DNA from: an uncultured Spirochaetia bacterium
Lineage (GTDB): Bacteria > Spirochaetota > Spirochaetia > JABEVK01
Assembly: GCA_937960645.1 (NCBI GenBank)
Contig: CALGPJ010000011.1
Span: 1 to 64,000, forward strand
Length of the DNA stretch: 64,000 bases
Reading direction: 5' to 3'
The notes below the pieces were generated by a model. That model saw only the letters and a list, made by a program, of their open reading frames with translations. It was not told the DNA's origin and made no database searches. The position numbers were made by a program, and so were the translations under genes. Within the stretch, counting starts at the first letter, position 1. Each line of letters starts with the position of its first letter. This document shows positions 9,737 to 24,688 of the stretch, one piece after another.

Positions 9737-9937
9737 TTAATCCTTCCTCCGGCCAAGCTCGTATTCTCTGAGAACGGTTTTGAGCTGAGCGATTTTTCTT
9801 CGTGTTATTCTCCGTTCCAAAGGGTTTTCGACGTGTCCCAGCACCTTGTTGAATCGTTGATCCATGTAAAGTTTGGTCATTTCTTCCAACTTTGCCCTGG
9901 CTTCGGATTGACTCATTTTCTCGGTCTTGTATTTCAT
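9737..9937 (-). CDS. rpmC: 50S ribosomal protein L29
   Basis: L29, 66 residues, a two-helix protein near the peptide exit tunnel. The C-terminal part ([19 protein letters not shown]) carries the family signature of a basic helix after the turn. The start overlaps the end of rplP by 4 nt (ATGA). Confidence 0.95.
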   Translation of the reverse strand: MKYKTEKMSQSEARAKLEEMTKLYMDQRFNKVLGHVENPLERRITRRKIAQLKTVLREYELGRRKD

Positions 9938-10356
9938 TGCTCCATCTCCCTTCGCACCACAAACTTGGTCTTGACGGGCAACTTTGCGCCGGCCAGAGCC
10001 ATCGCCTCAGCTGCCAACTCCACGGGAACCCCACTCATTTCGAACATGACGGTTCCATTTTTGACTTCGGCAATCCAGGCTTCCACGTTCCCCTTCCCCT
10101 TACCCATTCGCGTTTCCGCAGGTTTTTTGGTATAGGATTTGTGCGGAAAAATTCGAATCCAAACACGACCCCCGCGCTTGATTTTTCGTGTCATCGCAAC
10201 GCGGGCCGCCTCGATTTGCCGCGCCGTGATCCATTTAAGTTCGAGCGACACCAGGCCAAAATCCCCATAAGCCACACTGTTTGTCTTTTGTGCTGGGCTA
10301 TCCTTGCCAAGACGGCGCATATGTTTCCGATATTTGAGCTTTTTAGGACTGAGCAT
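9934..10356 (-). CDS. rplP: 50S ribosomal protein L16
   Basis: L16, 140 residues, organises the A-site region of the 50S subunit. Blocks [38 protein letters not shown] and [19 protein letters not shown] are diagnostic. It lies 2 nt after rpsC and overlaps rpmC. Confidence 0.97.
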   Translation of the reverse strand: MLSPKKLKYRKHMRRLGKDSPAQKTNSVAYGDFGLVSLELKWITARQIEAARVAMTRKIKRGGRVWIRIFPHKSYTKKPAETRMGKGKGNVEAWIAEVKNGTVMFEMSGVPVELAAEAMALAGAKLPVKTKFVVRREMEQ

Positions 10357-10358
10357 GA

Positions 10359-11060
10359 TTAACCCCTTGCCTCAGGCTTTTCCGGCTGGCGCTTGACCAC
10401 CTGACCGGCGTCGTCCATGGGCTTCTTTTCCAGAACCTCTCCCTTGAAGACCCAAACCTTGATACCGATGACGCCGTAGGTGGTAAACGCCTCGGCAAAA
10501 CCGTAATCGATGTCGGCACGGAGCGTATGCAACGGAACCCGTTTTTCCTTCAATTGCATATCACGGCTCAACTCGGCGCCGCCCAAACGGCCGGTAAGCT
10601 TGACCTTGACACCTTCCGCACCGGCTTTGATCGCGTTGGTGATCGCCTGCTTCGCTGCCTTTTTGTAGGGTCCACGTGCTTTGATTTGGCGCGCGATGTT
10701 CATGGCGATCATCTGGGCATCCAGATCGGGTTTTTTGATTTCCTTGATTTTTACAGTGACTTTCTTGTTGACCATCTTACTCAAGGTATCCTGCAACTTT
10801 TCGATGTTGGCGCCCTTAGAACCGATGAGGTAACCCGGCCGGTTGGTGCTCAACAGGATGGAAACTCGCTGGGAATACCGGGTGATTTCCACCTCGCTGA
10901 TTTCGGCATTTTTGCTCTCAGGAAGATTCTTGATCAACTGCCGAATTTTGTGATCTTCGATGAGGTTCTCGACGTATTCCTTACCCGCACTGAACCAACG
11001 ACTCTTCCAGGTCTTGTTGATTCCTAACCTTAATCCGATAGGATTGACTTTCTGCCCCAT
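10359..11060 (-). CDS. rpsC: 30S ribosomal protein S3
   Basis: S3, 233 residues, part of the mRNA entry channel with helicase activity. It begins [14 protein letters not shown]. The KH domain is visible in [18 protein letters not shown]. The C-terminal domain holds [20 protein letters not shown]. Its tail ends in a short charged extension (QPEKPEARG). It is 2 nt after rplV. Confidence 0.97.
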   Translation of the reverse strand: MGQKVNPIGLRLGINKTWKSRWFSAGKEYVENLIEDHKIRQLIKNLPESKNAEISEVEITRYSQRVSILLSTNRPGYLIGSKGANIEKLQDTLSKMVNKKVTVKIKEIKKPDLDAQMIAMNIARQIKARGPYKKAAKQAITNAIKAGAEGVKVKLTGRLGGAELSRDMQLKEKRVPLHTLRADIDYGFAEAFTTYGVIGIKVWVFKGEVLEKKPMDDAGQVVKRQPEKPEARG

Positions 11061-11062
11061 GA

Positions 11063-11446
11063 TTACTTCTCCGATTTTACGACCCCGGCTTCCCTGGTTC
11101 CCAGGGTCACCGAAATATGGCAGCTGCGTTTGATCAACCGATCAGCCCGTCCCCGAGCCCTCGGCCAAACCCGATACTCTTGCCGCCCCTCGTCGACGAG
11201 CAACTCACGCACAATCAGCGATTCCTCGTCCAATTGCTTGTTCTTATAGAGTGCGTTGGCGGCGGCGCTTTTGATGACCTTTTCTAAAAGCCTCGCCCCC
11301 TTGTGCGGCATATTTTCCAAAATACTGACGACATCGACGTAGGATCTTTTTCGCAAATGGTCTGCAATAGGACGAACCTTCTTGGCCGACATCGGCAGGC
11401 CGCGAGCGATCGCCCGAAAACCTTCTTTACCGGGAGCCTTGTCCAT
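11063..11446 (-). CDS. rplV: 50S ribosomal protein L22
   Basis: L22, 127 residues, lines the peptide exit tunnel through its long beta hairpin. Seen are GLPMSAKKVRPIADHLR near residue 20, and the basic hairpin tip YRVWPRARGRADRLIKRSCH. The start abuts the rpsS stop. Confidence 0.97.
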   Translation of the reverse strand: MDKAPGKEGFRAIARGLPMSAKKVRPIADHLRKRSYVDVVSILENMPHKGARLLEKVIKSAAANALYKNKQLDEESLIVRELLVDEGRQEYRVWPRARGRADRLIKRSCHISVTLGTREAGVVKSEK

Positions 11447-11725
11447 TTATTTACCCGCCTTTTTATCCGATCCGGAATGTCCACGAAAGGTTCGCGTGGG
11501 TGCGAACTCCCCAAGCTTATGACCTACCAGGTCTTCGGTAATGTAGACCGGGATCCATGACTTACCGTTATGTACCGAAATGGTCAAGCCGACCATTTCC
11601 GGGATGATCATGCTGGTCCGCGAATAAGTCTTCAGCATTTTTCGGTCTTTTGCCTTGGACATTTCAACGACCCGCTTGTACAGACTCTTCTCGACGAAAG
11701 GCCCCTTCTTCAACGACCTCGACAT
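11447..11725 (-). CDS. rpsS: 30S ribosomal protein S19
   Basis: S19 of the 30S head, 92 residues. It begins [15 protein letters not shown]. The [20 protein letters not shown] and [11 protein letters not shown] blocks are diagnostic. It lies 10 nt after rplB. Confidence 0.97.
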   Translation of the reverse strand: MSRSLKKGPFVEKSLYKRVVEMSKAKDRKMLKTYSRTSMIIPEMVGLTISVHNGKSWIPVYITEDLVGHKLGEFAPTRTFRGHSGSDKKAGK

Positions 11726-11735
11726 AACTTCGCTC

Positions 11736-12551
11736 CTACTTCCTTCTGGTCACGATGAATCGGTTAGATTTCTTGTTCTTGGCCCTGGTTTTGTAACCCC
11801 GAGTAGGCTTGCCCCAGGGACTGACCGGATGCCGACCACCACTCGATTTTCCTTCACCACCGCCCAACGGGTGATCGACGGGGTTCATCGCTACACCCCG
11901 GACCTTGGGCCTGTTGCCTAACCAACGATTTCTTCCAGCCTTCCCCATCTGCTCATTCAAATGATCCTCATTGCCGATTTCACCGATGGTCGCCATGCAC
12001 TTTTTGAACACCATCCGTACCTCGCCGGAAGGCAGCTTCAGGACCGCATAGTCTCCCTCGATGGCGGCAAGGTTGGCAAAAGTGCCAGCAGATCGGGCCA
12101 ATTGCCCACCCTTCCCCTTGACCAATTCGACATTGTGAACGTTGCGTCCTACCGGGATGTTCTCCAGAGGTAGGGCATTACCCACACGAATTTCCGCATT
12201 GGGACCACTGACCACCTTGTCCCCAACCTTCAAACCCTTCGGGGCCAGAATGTAGCGCTTTTCACCATCTTTGTAGAAAATCAGGGCGAGATGCGCCGTC
12301 CTGTTGGGATCGTATTCGATGGCCTTGACGATTCCTTCCACTCCAAACTTATCCCGAAGAAAATCCACCGTGCGCAGGAGTTTTTTATGTCCGGCGCCTC
12401 GACGCCGTACCGTAATCCGACCATTGCCACGGCCCGCCTTTTCGGTCTTACCGGCAACCAGCCCCTTGACCGGGCGATCCTTGGAGAGATGATCACGTTC
12501 AATCGCGATGTAATGCCGTAAACCGGGGGTAACAGGCTTAAAGTTTTTCAT
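11736..12551 (-). CDS. rplB: 50S ribosomal protein L2
   Basis: L2, 271 residues, needed for peptidyl transferase activity. The C-terminal part keeps the functional His in [20 protein letters not shown] and ends in a basic [13 protein letters not shown] tail. OB and SH3-like domains are implied by VEYDPNRTA-type and [11 protein letters not shown] blocks. Confidence 0.97.
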   Translation of the reverse strand: MKNFKPVTPGLRHYIAIERDHLSKDRPVKGLVAGKTEKAGRGNGRITVRRRGAGHKKLLRTVDFLRDKFGVEGIVKAIEYDPNRTAHLALIFYKDGEKRYILAPKGLKVGDKVVSGPNAEIRVGNALPLENIPVGRNVHNVELVKGKGGQLARSAGTFANLAAIEGDYAVLKLPSGEVRMVFKKCMATIGEIGNEDHLNEQMGKAGRNRWLGNRPKVRGVAMNPVDHPLGGGEGKSSGGRHPVSPWGKPTRGYKTRAKNKKSNRFIVTRRK

Positions 12552-12553
12552 CG

Positions 12554-12856
12554 TCAGACCCCTTCGAATTTGTCGATCTTTTTGCCTTCCGGCAGTTTGA
12601 TATAAGCCTTCTTGAAACGGGAGGTTTGACCAAATCCCTTACCACCCCGACCCAGATACCGTTTTGGCTTACCCTTGTTGACGACGACACGCGTCGACAG
12701 AGGTTTGACCCCGAAGAGCTTGAAAACCGCCTCTTCGATCATGACCTTGTTGGCACGCATGTCTACGCGAAACACGTACACCTTTTCTTTTTGTTCTCGG
12801 AGGAGGTTAGTCTTTTCTGTCAGAATCGGTGCCAGTAGAACATTAAACGCTTCCAT
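12554..12856 (-). CDS. rplW: 50S ribosomal protein L23
   Basis: L23, 100 residues from [16 protein letters not shown], at the tunnel exit where trigger factor and SRP dock. An upstream in-frame start at 12892 would add an unusual 12 residues deeper inside rplD. The chosen ATG still overlaps the rplD end by 14 nt. Block [20 protein letters not shown] is diagnostic. Confidence 0.94.
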   Translation of the reverse strand: MEAFNVLLAPILTEKTNLLREQKEKVYVFRVDMRANKVMIEEAVFKLFGVKPLSTRVVVNKGKPKRYLGRGGKGFGQTSRFKKAYIKLPEGKKIDKFEGV

Positions 12857-13493
12857 GGCTTTCCACCTCCTGATCACCATATACACGACCAATTTCCAGC
12901 GCCGCTTTTTCCATCAAAATTAGCTGATGCGAGTAAAACAAATCATGCGCATTGAGCTGGTTCCAAGCCAGAAGGGTCAGATTGGGAATGTTGCGCCCCG
13001 CTCGCTTGAGCATGGCGTCGTGGGCGGACGTCACCACCACCACACGCCCCTCGCCGGTTACCGCCTTGAGGACGCTTGCCATGTCCCTGGTCTTGCCGGA
13101 AGCGATGGTAAAATCTTCTACCACCTTAAAATTTCCAGAGGAAGCTTTCAGACTTAAAATACTCTTAAAGGCCAGCCGCTTCACCTTTTTGGGAATGACG
13201 TAGGAATAGTCTCGGGGTTTCGGTCCAAAAACAATACCACCGCCGACGTAATGAGGGGCCTTGACTCTACCCTGCCGCGCGCGACCGGTACCCTTTTGAG
13301 CATAAGGCTTCTTGGTCGTGGCATCGACCTCACGACGCGTTAGGGTTGAATGGGTACCCTGACGGCGGTTCGCTAATTCGACCTTGATGGCCTCGTAGAT
13401 CGAGCCCATCGAAACCTCACGGGCAAAAACCGTATCTTCGAGTTCGATCGAGCGGAGTTCTTTTCCCGCAATACTGTAAACACTCGTTTTCAT
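12843..13493 (-). CDS. rplD: 50S ribosomal protein L4
   Basis: L4, 216 residues, extends a loop into the peptide tunnel and in E. coli represses the S10 operon. The loop region AQKGTGRARQGRVKAPHYVG is diagnostic. It lies 7 nt after rplC. No S10-type leader is recognisable: only about 47 nt separate tuf and rpsJ, so L4 autoregulation as in E. coli is unlikely here. Confidence 0.97.
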   Translation of the reverse strand: MKTSVYSIAGKELRSIELEDTVFAREVSMGSIYEAIKVELANRRQGTHSTLTRREVDATTKKPYAQKGTGRARQGRVKAPHYVGGGIVFGPKPRDYSYVIPKKVKRLAFKSILSLKASSGNFKVVEDFTIASGKTRDMASVLKAVTGEGRVVVVTSAHDAMLKRAGRNIPNLTLLAWNQLNAHDLFYSHQLILMEKAALEIGRVYGDQEVESHGSV

Positions 13494-13500
13494 AGACTAC

Positions 13501-14124
13501 CTACTTCTTCTTTTTCGCGTCTCTGACGACGACAAAACTGTTTTTTCCGCCGGGAACAGCCCCCTGGACCAAAAGTATCTTTTTCTCCTGGTCGATCGAG
13601 ACAACACGCAGGTTCTGGACGGTCACCCGTTCGCCCCCCATTCGTCCTGGCATCTTGACGTTTTTAAAGGTCCGGCCAGGCGTTGTCCGGTTACCGGTAG
13701 ACGCTCCGACTCGATGAAACTTGGAACCGTGAGAGGCAGGACCGCCGCCAAAATTGTGACGCTTCATGACACCCTGGAAGCCCTTTCCCTTACTGATGCC
13801 ATAAACATCCACATATCGCAGACCTTCCAGGATCTCGAGACCGAAAGACTCCCCGACCTTGGGGCTCTTGGAAAAGTCCCGAAACTCGACCATCACTCGA
13901 AGCGGATCGACACCCTTTGGAAACTGTCCTAAAACAGGTTTCGAGAGAATTTTAGGACGAACGACCTCGGCACCGATAACGAGGGCGTTATACCCCTCTT
14001 TTTCCGGCGTTCGTTGTGCGACGACGACGTTCGGCTCACACAGGATAACCGTCACCGGGGTAAGCTTTCCCTGATCGTCAAAAACCTGGGTCATTCCAAT
14101 CTTCTTGCCTATGAGACCGACCAT
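13501..14124 (-). CDS. rplC: 50S ribosomal protein L3
   Basis: L3, 207 residues, close to the peptidyl transferase centre. It begins MVGLIGKKIGMTQVFDDQG. The W-loop region contains HNFGGGPASHGSKFHRVGAS, where the methylated Gln of E. coli L3 is replaced by Ala. PGRMGGERVTVQNL is also diagnostic. It is 9 nt after rpsJ. Confidence 0.97.
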   Translation of the reverse strand: MVGLIGKKIGMTQVFDDQGKLTPVTVILCEPNVVVAQRTPEKEGYNALVIGAEVVRPKILSKPVLGQFPKGVDPLRVMVEFRDFSKSPKVGESFGLEILEGLRYVDVYGISKGKGFQGVMKRHNFGGGPASHGSKFHRVGASTGNRTTPGRTFKNVKMPGRMGGERVTVQNLRVVSIDQEKKILLVQGAVPGGKNSFVVVRDAKKKK

Positions 14125-14133
14125 GATTCCACC

Positions 14134-14445
14134 TCAAATCTGCTTAATATAAACGTCGACGCCAGCAGGAAGCTCCAGCTTCATGAGAGCATCGATCACC
14201 GTGGGGGTCGGCTCAAAAATATCGATCAACCTTTTATAGGTCCGCATCTCGAACTGTTCGCGAGATTTCTTATCGATATGAGGCGACCGCAAAACCGTAA
14301 AACGGTTGATACGTGTCGGCAAAGGAACAGGACCGGAAAACTTCACTCCGGCTTTTTGCACAGCCTGTACGATATTCCGAGCGCTTTGATCCACCTGTTC
14401 AACATCAAAACCGCGCAGCCGTACACGAATTTTCTCAGCAGACAT
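14134..14445 (-). CDS. rpsJ: 30S ribosomal protein S10
   Basis: S10, 103 residues from [14 protein letters not shown], the usual length; it is also the NusE partner of NusB in antitermination. An upstream in-frame start at 14472 would lie within the tuf terminator and is rejected. GGAGA precedes the chosen ATG by 5 nt. It opens the S10 operon. Confidence 0.97.
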   Translation of the reverse strand: MSAEKIRVRLRGFDVEQVDQSARNIVQAVQKAGVKFSGPVPLPTRINRFTVLRSPHIDKKSREQFEMRTYKRLIDIFEPTPTVIDALMKLELPAGVDVYIKQI

Positions 14446-14454
14446 ATAATCTCC

Positions 14455-14487
14455 AAAAAGGCGCAGGGCCAAAAAGCCCTGCGCTTT
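14455..14487 (-). terminator. Hairpin between tuf and rpsJ
   Basis: On the minus strand GCGCAGGGC (14484-14476) pairs with GCCCTGCGC (14469-14461) around a short T-rich loop. It is followed by C and five T, and A/T bases extend the stem. It begins 9 nt after the tuf stop and ends just before the rpsJ ribosome-binding site. It should terminate part of the tuf transcripts and so set the tuf to S10 operon ratio. No other promoter for rpsJ is visible in the gap. Confidence 0.75.
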
Positions 14488-14492
14488 GATTA

Positions 14493-15680
14493 TTAGGCGA
14501 TGACTTCGATTACCTGACCAGAAGCGACGGTTCGACCACCCTCGCGGATGGCGAAACGAACACCCTTATCCAACGCGATGGGGGAAATCAGCTCGACGCT
14601 GATCTCGGTATTGTCTCCGGGGAGGATCACGTCCTTGCCCGGCGGAATCTCGATGACACCCGTGACGTCAGTGGTTCGGAAATAGAACTGTGGACGATAC
14701 CCGGTCTTGAAAGCGGTATGACGTCCACCCTCTTCCTTCGAAAGAACGTAAACCGCGCCCTTGAACTTGGTGTGAGGCTTGATGGTACCGGGCTTGGCCA
14801 AAACCTGACCGCGCTCGACGTCATCCTTTTCAATACCACGCAGAAGAGCACCGAGATTGTCCCCCGCCTGGCCCTCGTCCAGGGTCTTGTTGAACATTTC
14901 CACACCGGTCACCACAGTGCTCTTGGTCGGACGGATACCGACGATTTCCACGGTATCACCGACCTTAACCTTCCCTGTCTCAACACGACCCGTCACCACG
15001 GTACCACGACCCGAAATGGAGAACACGTCTTCGATCGGCATCAGGAAGGGTTTGTCGATATCGCGCTCTGGCAAGGGGAAATACTCGTCCATGACATCCA
15101 GAAGCTCCTGAAGGCACTTGGTGGCCTCGGGGTCGTCCGGCTTGGTCATGGCATTGAACGCCGAACCGCGAATGAAGGGGGTCTTGTCACCATCGAAACC
15201 GTACTTGGTCAAAAGCTCTCGAACCTCGACCTCCACCAGTTCAACCAGCTCCGGATCGGCCAGATCCATTTTGTTCAGGAACACCACAATACGCGGCACA
15301 CCGACCTGTTTGGCAAGCAGGATGTGCTCACGGGTCTGAGGCTCGGGACCGGAATCGGCAGCCACGAGAAGGATGGCTCCATCCATCTGAGCCGCACCGG
15401 TGATCATGTTTTTGACGTAGTCGGCGTGTCCGGGGCAGTCAACGTGCGCGTAGTGCCTCTTGGCGCTTTCGTATTCGACGTGCCGGGTATTGATGGTGAT
15501 ACCGCGCGCCTTTTCCTCGGGCGCGTTGTCGATGTCCTCGTAGGACATCTTCTTACCACCGTACTTGGCAGCTCCATAAGCAGTGATGGCAGCCGTCAAG
15601 GTCGTTTTTCCATGGTCAACGTGTCCAATCGTCCCCACGTTAATGTGAGGCTTTGTACGCTGAAAGACTTCCTTAGCCAT
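14493..15680 (-). CDS. tuf: Translation elongation factor Tu
   Basis: EF-Tu, 395 residues, the GTPase that delivers aminoacyl-tRNA to the ribosome. The G1 motif GHVDHGKT is near residue 19, then the DCPGHADY G3 region, NKMD G4, and domains 2 and 3 ending [18 protein letters not shown] lies 7 nt before the ATG. fusA is absent between rpsG and tuf, where many bacteria have it. The gene has its own promoter and a leader of about 220 nt. Confidence 0.98.
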   Translation of the reverse strand: MAKEVFQRTKPHINVGTIGHVDHGKTTLTAAITAYGAAKYGGKKMSYEDIDNAPEEKARGITINTRHVEYESAKRHYAHVDCPGHADYVKNMITGAAQMDGAILLVAADSGPEPQTREHILLAKQVGVPRIVVFLNKMDLADPELVELVEVEVRELLTKYGFDGDKTPFIRGSAFNAMTKPDDPEATKCLQELLDVMDEYFPLPERDIDKPFLMPIEDVFSISGRGTVVTGRVETGKVKVGDTVEIVGIRPTKSTVVTGVEMFNKTLDEGQAGDNLGALLRGIEKDDVERGQVLAKPGTIKPHTKFKGAVYVLSKEEGGRHTAFKTGYRPQFYFRTTDVTGVIEIPPGKDVILPGDNTEISVELISPIALDKGVRFAIREGGRTVASGQVIEVIA

Positions 15681-15828
15681 TCGAATCCTCCTTGGCCTAA
15701 TTTGAGTCTGTATAATTTTCCGCCCTTACGCCTCACAGACGATCAAGGCAGTTTTTTCCTGTATGAGACCCCGAATCGGGGACAACCGCGGATTTAGCCA
15801 GAGGAAATCCACCTACTTCCACAGGGAA

Positions 15829-15858
15829 GCGGTTTGGATTTAAACCGCCAAATCCAAA
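15829..15858 (-). promoter_or_regulatory. Mutually exclusive hairpins in tuf leader
   Basis: In RNA sense, the 9-nt TTTGGATTT (15858-15850) can pair perfectly with AAATCCAAA (15841-15833). Alternatively GCGGTTT (15848-15842) can pair perfectly with AAACCGC (15835-15829). The two helices share bases, so they cannot form together. A further CCCCG/CGGGG hairpin lies downstream near 15770-15782. Such overlap is typical of RNA switches, but no known riboswitch or protein-binding motif was recognised. Confidence 0.5.
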
Positions 15859-15911
15859 GAACACATCGCGCAGAGGTAGGGACGAGCGTCGCTACATGCG
15901 CATTGCCAGGT

Positions 15912-15940
15912 ATCCTAAAAGATACTCCGAATTGTGTCAA
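15912..15940 (-). promoter_or_regulatory. Promoter of tuf
   Basis: TTGACA (15940-15935), a 17-nt spacer and TAGGAT (15917-15912): a near-consensus sigma70 promoter just 11 nt beyond the rpsG stop. Predicted transcription begins near 15905, leaving a leader of about 220 nt before tuf. Confidence 0.85.
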
Positions 15941-15951
15941 TACCCCTGTCT

Positions 15952-16422
15952 TTACCAGCGGTAATGACTGAAGGCCTTGTTGGCCTCGGCCATCTTGTGC
16001 GTATCCTCTTTCTTTTTGTAAGCAGTACCGGTGCTGTTGAAAGCATCGATGAGTTCCGCACTCAGCTTTTCGCTGTAAGATTTTCCGCTGCGGTTACGCG
16101 CCGCATTGATGATCCACCGCATCGCCAACGCCTCTCGGCGAGACTCCCGGATCTCCACCGGAACCTGATAGGTAGCCCCACCGACCCGGCGACTCTTGAC
16201 CTCGACCGCCGGCTTGACGTTTTCCAGGGCCTTGAGGAAGACCTCGATGGGCTGTTGGCCGGTTTTCTTGCCGATGATATCCAGAGCCCCATAAACCAGC
16301 TTGAGACACACCGAAAATTTTCCTTCCCACATACTGCGCTTCACGAACTTGGAAAGCACCGATGAATGATAAATGGGATCGGGGGCGGGAGGCTTGGGAG
16401 TGGGAATGTTCCTTCTGGGCAT
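15952..16422 (-). CDS. rpsG: 30S ribosomal protein S7
   Basis: S7, 156 residues from MPRRNIPTPK, organiser of the 30S head. An open frame extends upstream to 16731, but that part lies inside rpsL in another frame. The chosen ATG has GGAGG 7 nt upstream and gives the normal S7 length. Blocks NVKPAVEVKSRRVGGATYQV and MRWIINAARNR are diagnostic. It lies 11 nt after rpsL. Confidence 0.96.
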   Translation of the reverse strand: MPRRNIPTPKPPAPDPIYHSSVLSKFVKRSMWEGKFSVCLKLVYGALDIIGKKTGQQPIEVFLKALENVKPAVEVKSRRVGGATYQVPVEIRESRREALAMRWIINAARNRSGKSYSEKLSAELIDAFNSTGTAYKKKEDTHKMAEANKAFSHYRW

Positions 16423-16433
16423 GACTTTACCTC

Positions 16434-16808
16434 CTAAACTTTGGGCCGCTTGGCCCCATATTTGGATCGACCCTGCATCCTCTTGGCCACACCGAGGGTA
16501 TCCTTGGTACCGCGGATGATATGATAACGGACACCGGGCAGGTCCTTGACCCTGCCCCCGCGAATCAGGACGACACTGTGCTCCTGTAGGTTGTGCCCGA
16601 TTCCGGGAATGTAGGCAGTGACTTCCTGGCCGTAGCTCAGGCGGACACGGGCCACCTTTCTCAAGGCAGAGTTCGGCTTCTTCGGGGTGACAATCATCAC
16701 ACGGGTACAAACGCCCCTCTTTTGAGGACAAGACTTCAGGGCCGGGGACTTGGTTCGATAGACCGAAGGCTTGCGCCCCTGTCTAATCAACTGATTGATC
16801 GTTGGCAT
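16434..16808 (-). CDS. rpsL: 30S ribosomal protein S12
   Basis: S12, 124 residues, in the decoding centre. It begins [13 protein letters not shown]. Streptomycin-relevant blocks [17 protein letters not shown] and [20 protein letters not shown] are intact and look wild type, with Lys in the [11 protein letters not shown] block. It has its own promoter in the 75-nt gap after rpoC. Confidence 0.97.
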   Translation of the reverse strand: MPTINQLIRQGRKPSVYRTKSPALKSCPQKRGVCTRVMIVTPKKPNSALRKVARVRLSYGQEVTAYIPGIGHNLQEHSVVLIRGGRVKDLPGVRYHIIRGTKDTLGVAKRMQGRSKYGAKRPKV

Positions 16809-16850
16809 ACAAAAACCTGCTCCTTGGTTACACCATCAAAATTGCTTGGC

Positions 16851-16879
16851 AGAATAGCATGTTCTCGTTCGATGTTCAA
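16851..16879 (-). promoter_or_regulatory. Promoter before rpsL
   Basis: TTGAAC (16879-16874), a 17-nt spacer and TATTCT (16856-16851), directly after the rpoC stop. It would allow rpsL-rpsG to be transcribed independently of rpoBC. A leader of about 35 nt with AAGGAG follows. Confidence 0.7.
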
Positions 16880-16883
16880 GGCC

Positions 16884-21155
<4,272 letters not shown>

Positions 21156-21167
21156 CTAAAAGCCTCC

Positions 21168-24100
21168 CTAAAATTGACTTCCCTTTTTGCTGATCAGCTC
21201 TTCGTCTTTTTCGGTCAAGGCGATCTGCTGTCCCTTGGCATTGTAGATGCTGAGGTCCAGGGCCAGACCACGGAGCTCCTGCACCAAAACGTTGAAGCTC
21301 TCCGGTATGCCGACGGCATTCCCGGCATTTCCCTTGACGATGTCTTCGTAAATTTTGCTGCGTCCGTTCATGTCGTCGCTCTTGATCGTCAACAATTCCT
21401 GCAAGGTATTGGCCGCACCGTAGGCTTCGAGGGCCCATACTTCCATCTCACCCAAACGCTGACCACCGAATTGGGCTTTACCACCCAACGGCTGCTGAGT
21501 CACCAGGGAGTAGGGACCGGTGGACCGGGCGTGCATCTTGTCGTCGACGAGGTGGTGAAGCTTCATAACGTACATGACACCGACCATCACCGGATTTTCA
21601 AAGGGCCTTCCCGTGCGCCCATCGAACACCTTCATCTTGCAGGTTTTGGGGAGGTTGGCCGACTCGAGCATCTTTTCGATATCCTCGGGTGTCGTGCTTT
21701 GGAACACGGGGCAGGTGTAATGCTCTTTCAGCATGTAGCCCGCCAGCCCTAACTGGGCCTCCAATAGCTGACCGATGTTCATCCGGCTGGGCACACCGAG
21801 GGGATTGAGGCAGATATCCAGGGGGGTCCCATCCTCCAGGAAGGGCATGTCCTCGACGGGGAGGATCTTGGCAACCACCCCCTTGTTCCCGTGGCGCCCC
21901 GCCATCTTGTCGCCTTCCCGAAGTTTGCGCTTCTTGGCAACCAGCACCTTGATCTGTTCTTCCACTCCGGGGCTGAGATCGTCTCCCTGGCTTCGTTTCA
22001 ACCGTTGGACGTCGATGACCACACCCTCGACGCCGTGGGGTAGGCGGAGGCTCGTGTCCTTAACGTCCTTGGCCTTTTCCCCGAAGATGGCCATCAGGAG
22101 CTTGAACTCCGGATTGGTTTCGGTCTCACTCTTCGGTGTCAGCTTGCCGACCAGGATCGAACCGCTTTTGACCCGAGCTCCGATGCGGACAATACCTTCC
22201 TCATCGAGATCTTCTAGGGCTTTTTCGGCCACGTTGGGAATATCCCGGCTGATCTTTTCCGGACCGAGTTTGGTTTCCCGTACCTCGACGGTGAATTCCT
22301 TGATGTGAATGGAGGTAAACACATCCTCCCGAACCACCCTTTCGCTGATTAGGATGGCATCCTCGTAGTTGTAACCATTCCACGGCACGAAACCCAACAA
22401 TAAATTGCGCCCCAGGGCGAGCTCCCCGTTGTAGGTCGCCGGTCCGTCGGCAATCACCTCGCCCTTCTGGACCCTGGCCCCGCGCATCACGGTGGGCCGT
22501 TGATGAAAACAGGTATCCTGGTTTGTCCGGAGAAACTTGGACAGCTCGTAGATATCCAGCTTCTTAGGCTCATCGTCCGGCCTGATTTTGATGAACTCGG
22601 CGGAAACGTACTCCACCACGCCCGATCGCTTTGCCTTGATCAGGGCGCCGGAATCGTAGGCAGCCTTGGCCTCCATGCCAGTCCCCACGATGGGTGGTTC
22701 GGGGAAGAGCAGGGGGACGGCCTGCCGCTGCATGTTGCTGCCCATCAAGGCGCGGTTGGCGTCGTCATGCTCCAGAAAAGGAATCAGGGCGGCACTGACA
22801 GATACGACCTGCATGGGCGCAACATCCATGTACTGCACGTATCGGGGCTCCCGAGCCGAAAAATCCCCGGCGCGACGAACGCTAACCAGATTATCCCGAA
22901 ACCTGCCCTGGTCATCGAGGTCGGTGTTGGCCTGAGCGATGTAGAACTTTTCCTCGTCGATGGCCGAAAGGTATTCCACCTCGTTGGTCACCGTACCGTT
23001 GACCACCCTTCGGTAGGGAGTCTCCAAAAAGCCGTACTCGTTGACCCGGCTGTAAGCGGCAAGGCTTACGATCAGACCGATGTTGGGACCTTCGGGCGTC
23101 TCGATGGGACACATACGCCCATAATGGGAGTAGTGGACGTCACGCACCTCGAAACCCGCCCTGTCCCGGGAAAGACCGCCGGGGCCCAGGGCATTGATCC
23201 GCCGTTTGTGCGTCAGTTCAGCCAGCGGATTGACCTGATCCATGAATTGGCTCAGCTGACTGGATCCGAAGAACTCCTTGATGGAGGTCACGATCGGCTT
23301 GATACTGATCAGATCCTGGGGACGATACGTCTCCACTTCTTTTTGATTCATCCGCTCCTTGCAGGTCTTTTCCATTTTCTGCAGTGCGACCTTCATCACA
23401 TTCGTCAAAAGCTCGCCCACGCTGCGGATCCTTCGGTTGGCCAGGTGGTCGATATCGTCCATCTTGGCGTCTTCATGGTAGACCTTGATGAGGTAGAGCA
23501 TGGTGGTGATGATGTCCTCTCGGGTCAGCACCGTCTCTTCGATTTCGTAACCGAACTTCTTGTTGAGCTTGTAGCGGCCAACCGGTCCCAGATCATAACG
23601 TTTGGGATTGCTGAACATGTCGTGGATGTCATGTTCGGCAGCCTCGATGGTGATCGGATCACCGGGGGACATGACCGCATAGACTTCCCTCAGGGCATCC
23701 TGCCGGGTCGGTTCGCTGGCCAGGGACGCCTCGCGGGACATTTTGCTGGTTTCCTTGTCCAAACAATTCAGGATGATGTTGCTCTCCAGGTAGTTGTACC
23801 CTTCCTCCCGGTTTTTGGCCTTGGTGGTGTCGATGATGGTGATTTCCTTGATGTTTTCGTGGATGAGCTCGTCGATCTCGGACACATGAAGCCGGGTTCC
23901 CGCGCGGAACAGTTTCTTGGTCTCGCCGTTGTTGGTCGTGTACACCGCCTTCGCCAAGACGGCATTGTTCAAGGTAGCATTGATATCGGAAAGTTTATCA
24001 AGTTTGAGGGTCTTGGTTTCGTAAAAGTATTCGATGATTTCGTCCGCGGTTTCCAAACCCAAAGCGCGGAGGAACAAGGTTGCCAGGATGCGCTTCTTTC

Positions 24101-24677
24101 GATCGATTCGCACGGACAGAATTTCTTTTTTGCTGTCGAGCTCGAATTCCAGCCAGCTCCCGCGATGGGGGATGATACGGCTCGTAAACTGGTTTTTGTC
24201 CTTGGCAAAAATAACACCGGGACTTCGGTAAATCTGACTGACAACGACGCGTTCGGCCCCGTTGATGATAAAGGTCCCGCGGTCGGTCATCAGGGGAATA
24301 TCCCCCATATAAATGTCTTTTTGACGAATTTCCCCGCTCTGCGCAAAGCAAAGGTTGATTCTCGCCTTGAGTCTGATGGCGTAGGTCATCCCCTTTTTTT
24401 TGCATTCCGATTCGGAGAATCCGGGCCCCAAATCTTCGAGGGTGTAGCCCGCGTACTCCAGGGTAACATCACCATTGGCATTGGATATCGGAAAGGTTTC
24501 ACGAAAAGCCGCCTCCAAACCCATGTTTTTTAACGGAAGCCCCTTTTCCACCGCCTCACGTTGAAGAAATCGCTCATATGATGTCAGCTGAATTTCAACC
24601 AGGTTGGGAAGCGGGTACACATACCTGACGTGTCTGCCCACATCCTTTCGATTGATTGCCTGGAATCGCGCTCCCAT
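21168..24677 (-). CDS. rpoB: DNA-directed RNA polymerase subunit beta
   Basis: Beta subunit, 1169 residues. The rifampicin-pocket region is readable: [20 protein letters not shown], then [20 protein letters not shown]. In this block the position of E. coli Ser531 is Asn (INALGPGG), a change reported with natural rifampicin resistance in some spirochaetes. C-terminal blocks [13 protein letters not shown] and [19 protein letters not shown] are diagnostic. It is preceded by a hairpin attenuator after rplL. Confidence 0.98.
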   Translation of the reverse strand: MGARFQAINRKDVGRHVRYVYPLPNLVEIQLTSYERFLQREAVEKGLPLKNMGLEAAFRETFPISNANGDVTLEYAGYTLEDLGPGFSESECKKKGMTYAIRLKARINLCFAQSGEIRQKDIYMGDIPLMTDRGTFIINGAERVVVSQIYRSPGVIFAKDKNQFTSRIIPHRGSWLEFELDSKKEILSVRIDRKKRILATLFLRALGLETADEIIEYFYETKTLKLDKLSDINATLNNAVLAKAVYTTNNGETKKLFRAGTRLHVSEIDELIHENIKEITIIDTTKAKNREEGYNYLESNIILNCLDKETSKMSREASLASEPTRQDALREVYAVMSPGDPITIEAAEHDIHDMFSNPKRYDLGPVGRYKLNKKFGYEIEETVLTREDIITTMLYLIKVYHEDAKMDDIDHLANRRIRSVGELLTNVMKVALQKMEKTCKERMNQKEVETYRPQDLISIKPIVTSIKEFFGSSQLSQFMDQVNPLAELTHKRRINALGPGGLSRDRAGFEVRDVHYSHYGRMCPIETPEGPNIGLIVSLAAYSRVNEYGFLETPYRRVVNGTVTNEVEYLSAIDEEKFYIAQANTDLDDQGRFRDNLVSVRRAGDFSAREPRYVQYMDVAPMQVVSVSAALIPFLEHDDANRALMGSNMQRQAVPLLFPEPPIVGTGMEAKAAYDSGALIKAKRSGVVEYVSAEFIKIRPDDEPKKLDIYELSKFLRTNQDTCFHQRPTVMRGARVQKGEVIADGPATYNGELALGRNLLLGFVPWNGYNYEDAILISERVVREDVFTSIHIKEFTVEVRETKLGPEKISRDIPNVAEKALEDLDEEGIVRIGARVKSGSILVGKLTPKSETETNPEFKLLMAIFGEKAKDVKDTSLRLPHGVEGVVIDVQRLKRSQGDDLSPGVEEQIKVLVAKKRKLREGDKMAGRHGNKGVVAKILPVEDMPFLEDGTPLDICLNPLGVPSRMNIGQLLEAQLGLAGYMLKEHYTCPVFQSTTPEDIEKMLESANLPKTCKMKVFDGRTGRPFENPVMVGVMYVMKLHHLVDDKMHARSTGPYSLVTQQPLGGKAQFGGQRLGEMEVWALEAYGAANTLQELLTIKSDDMNGRSKIYEDIVKGNAGNAVGIPESFNVLVQELRGLALDLSIYNAKGQQIALTEKDEELISKKGSQF

Positions 24678-24688
24678 TCTTACCCCCT

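Noticed and set aside
14718-15797. A 359-codon plus-strand frame over tuf
   Set aside because: Antisense of EF-Tu, which is conserved throughout.
22500-24533. A 677-codon plus-strand open frame inside rpoB
   Set aside because: Antisense of the conserved rpoB sequence; no domain and His/Gln/Asp-rich shadow composition.
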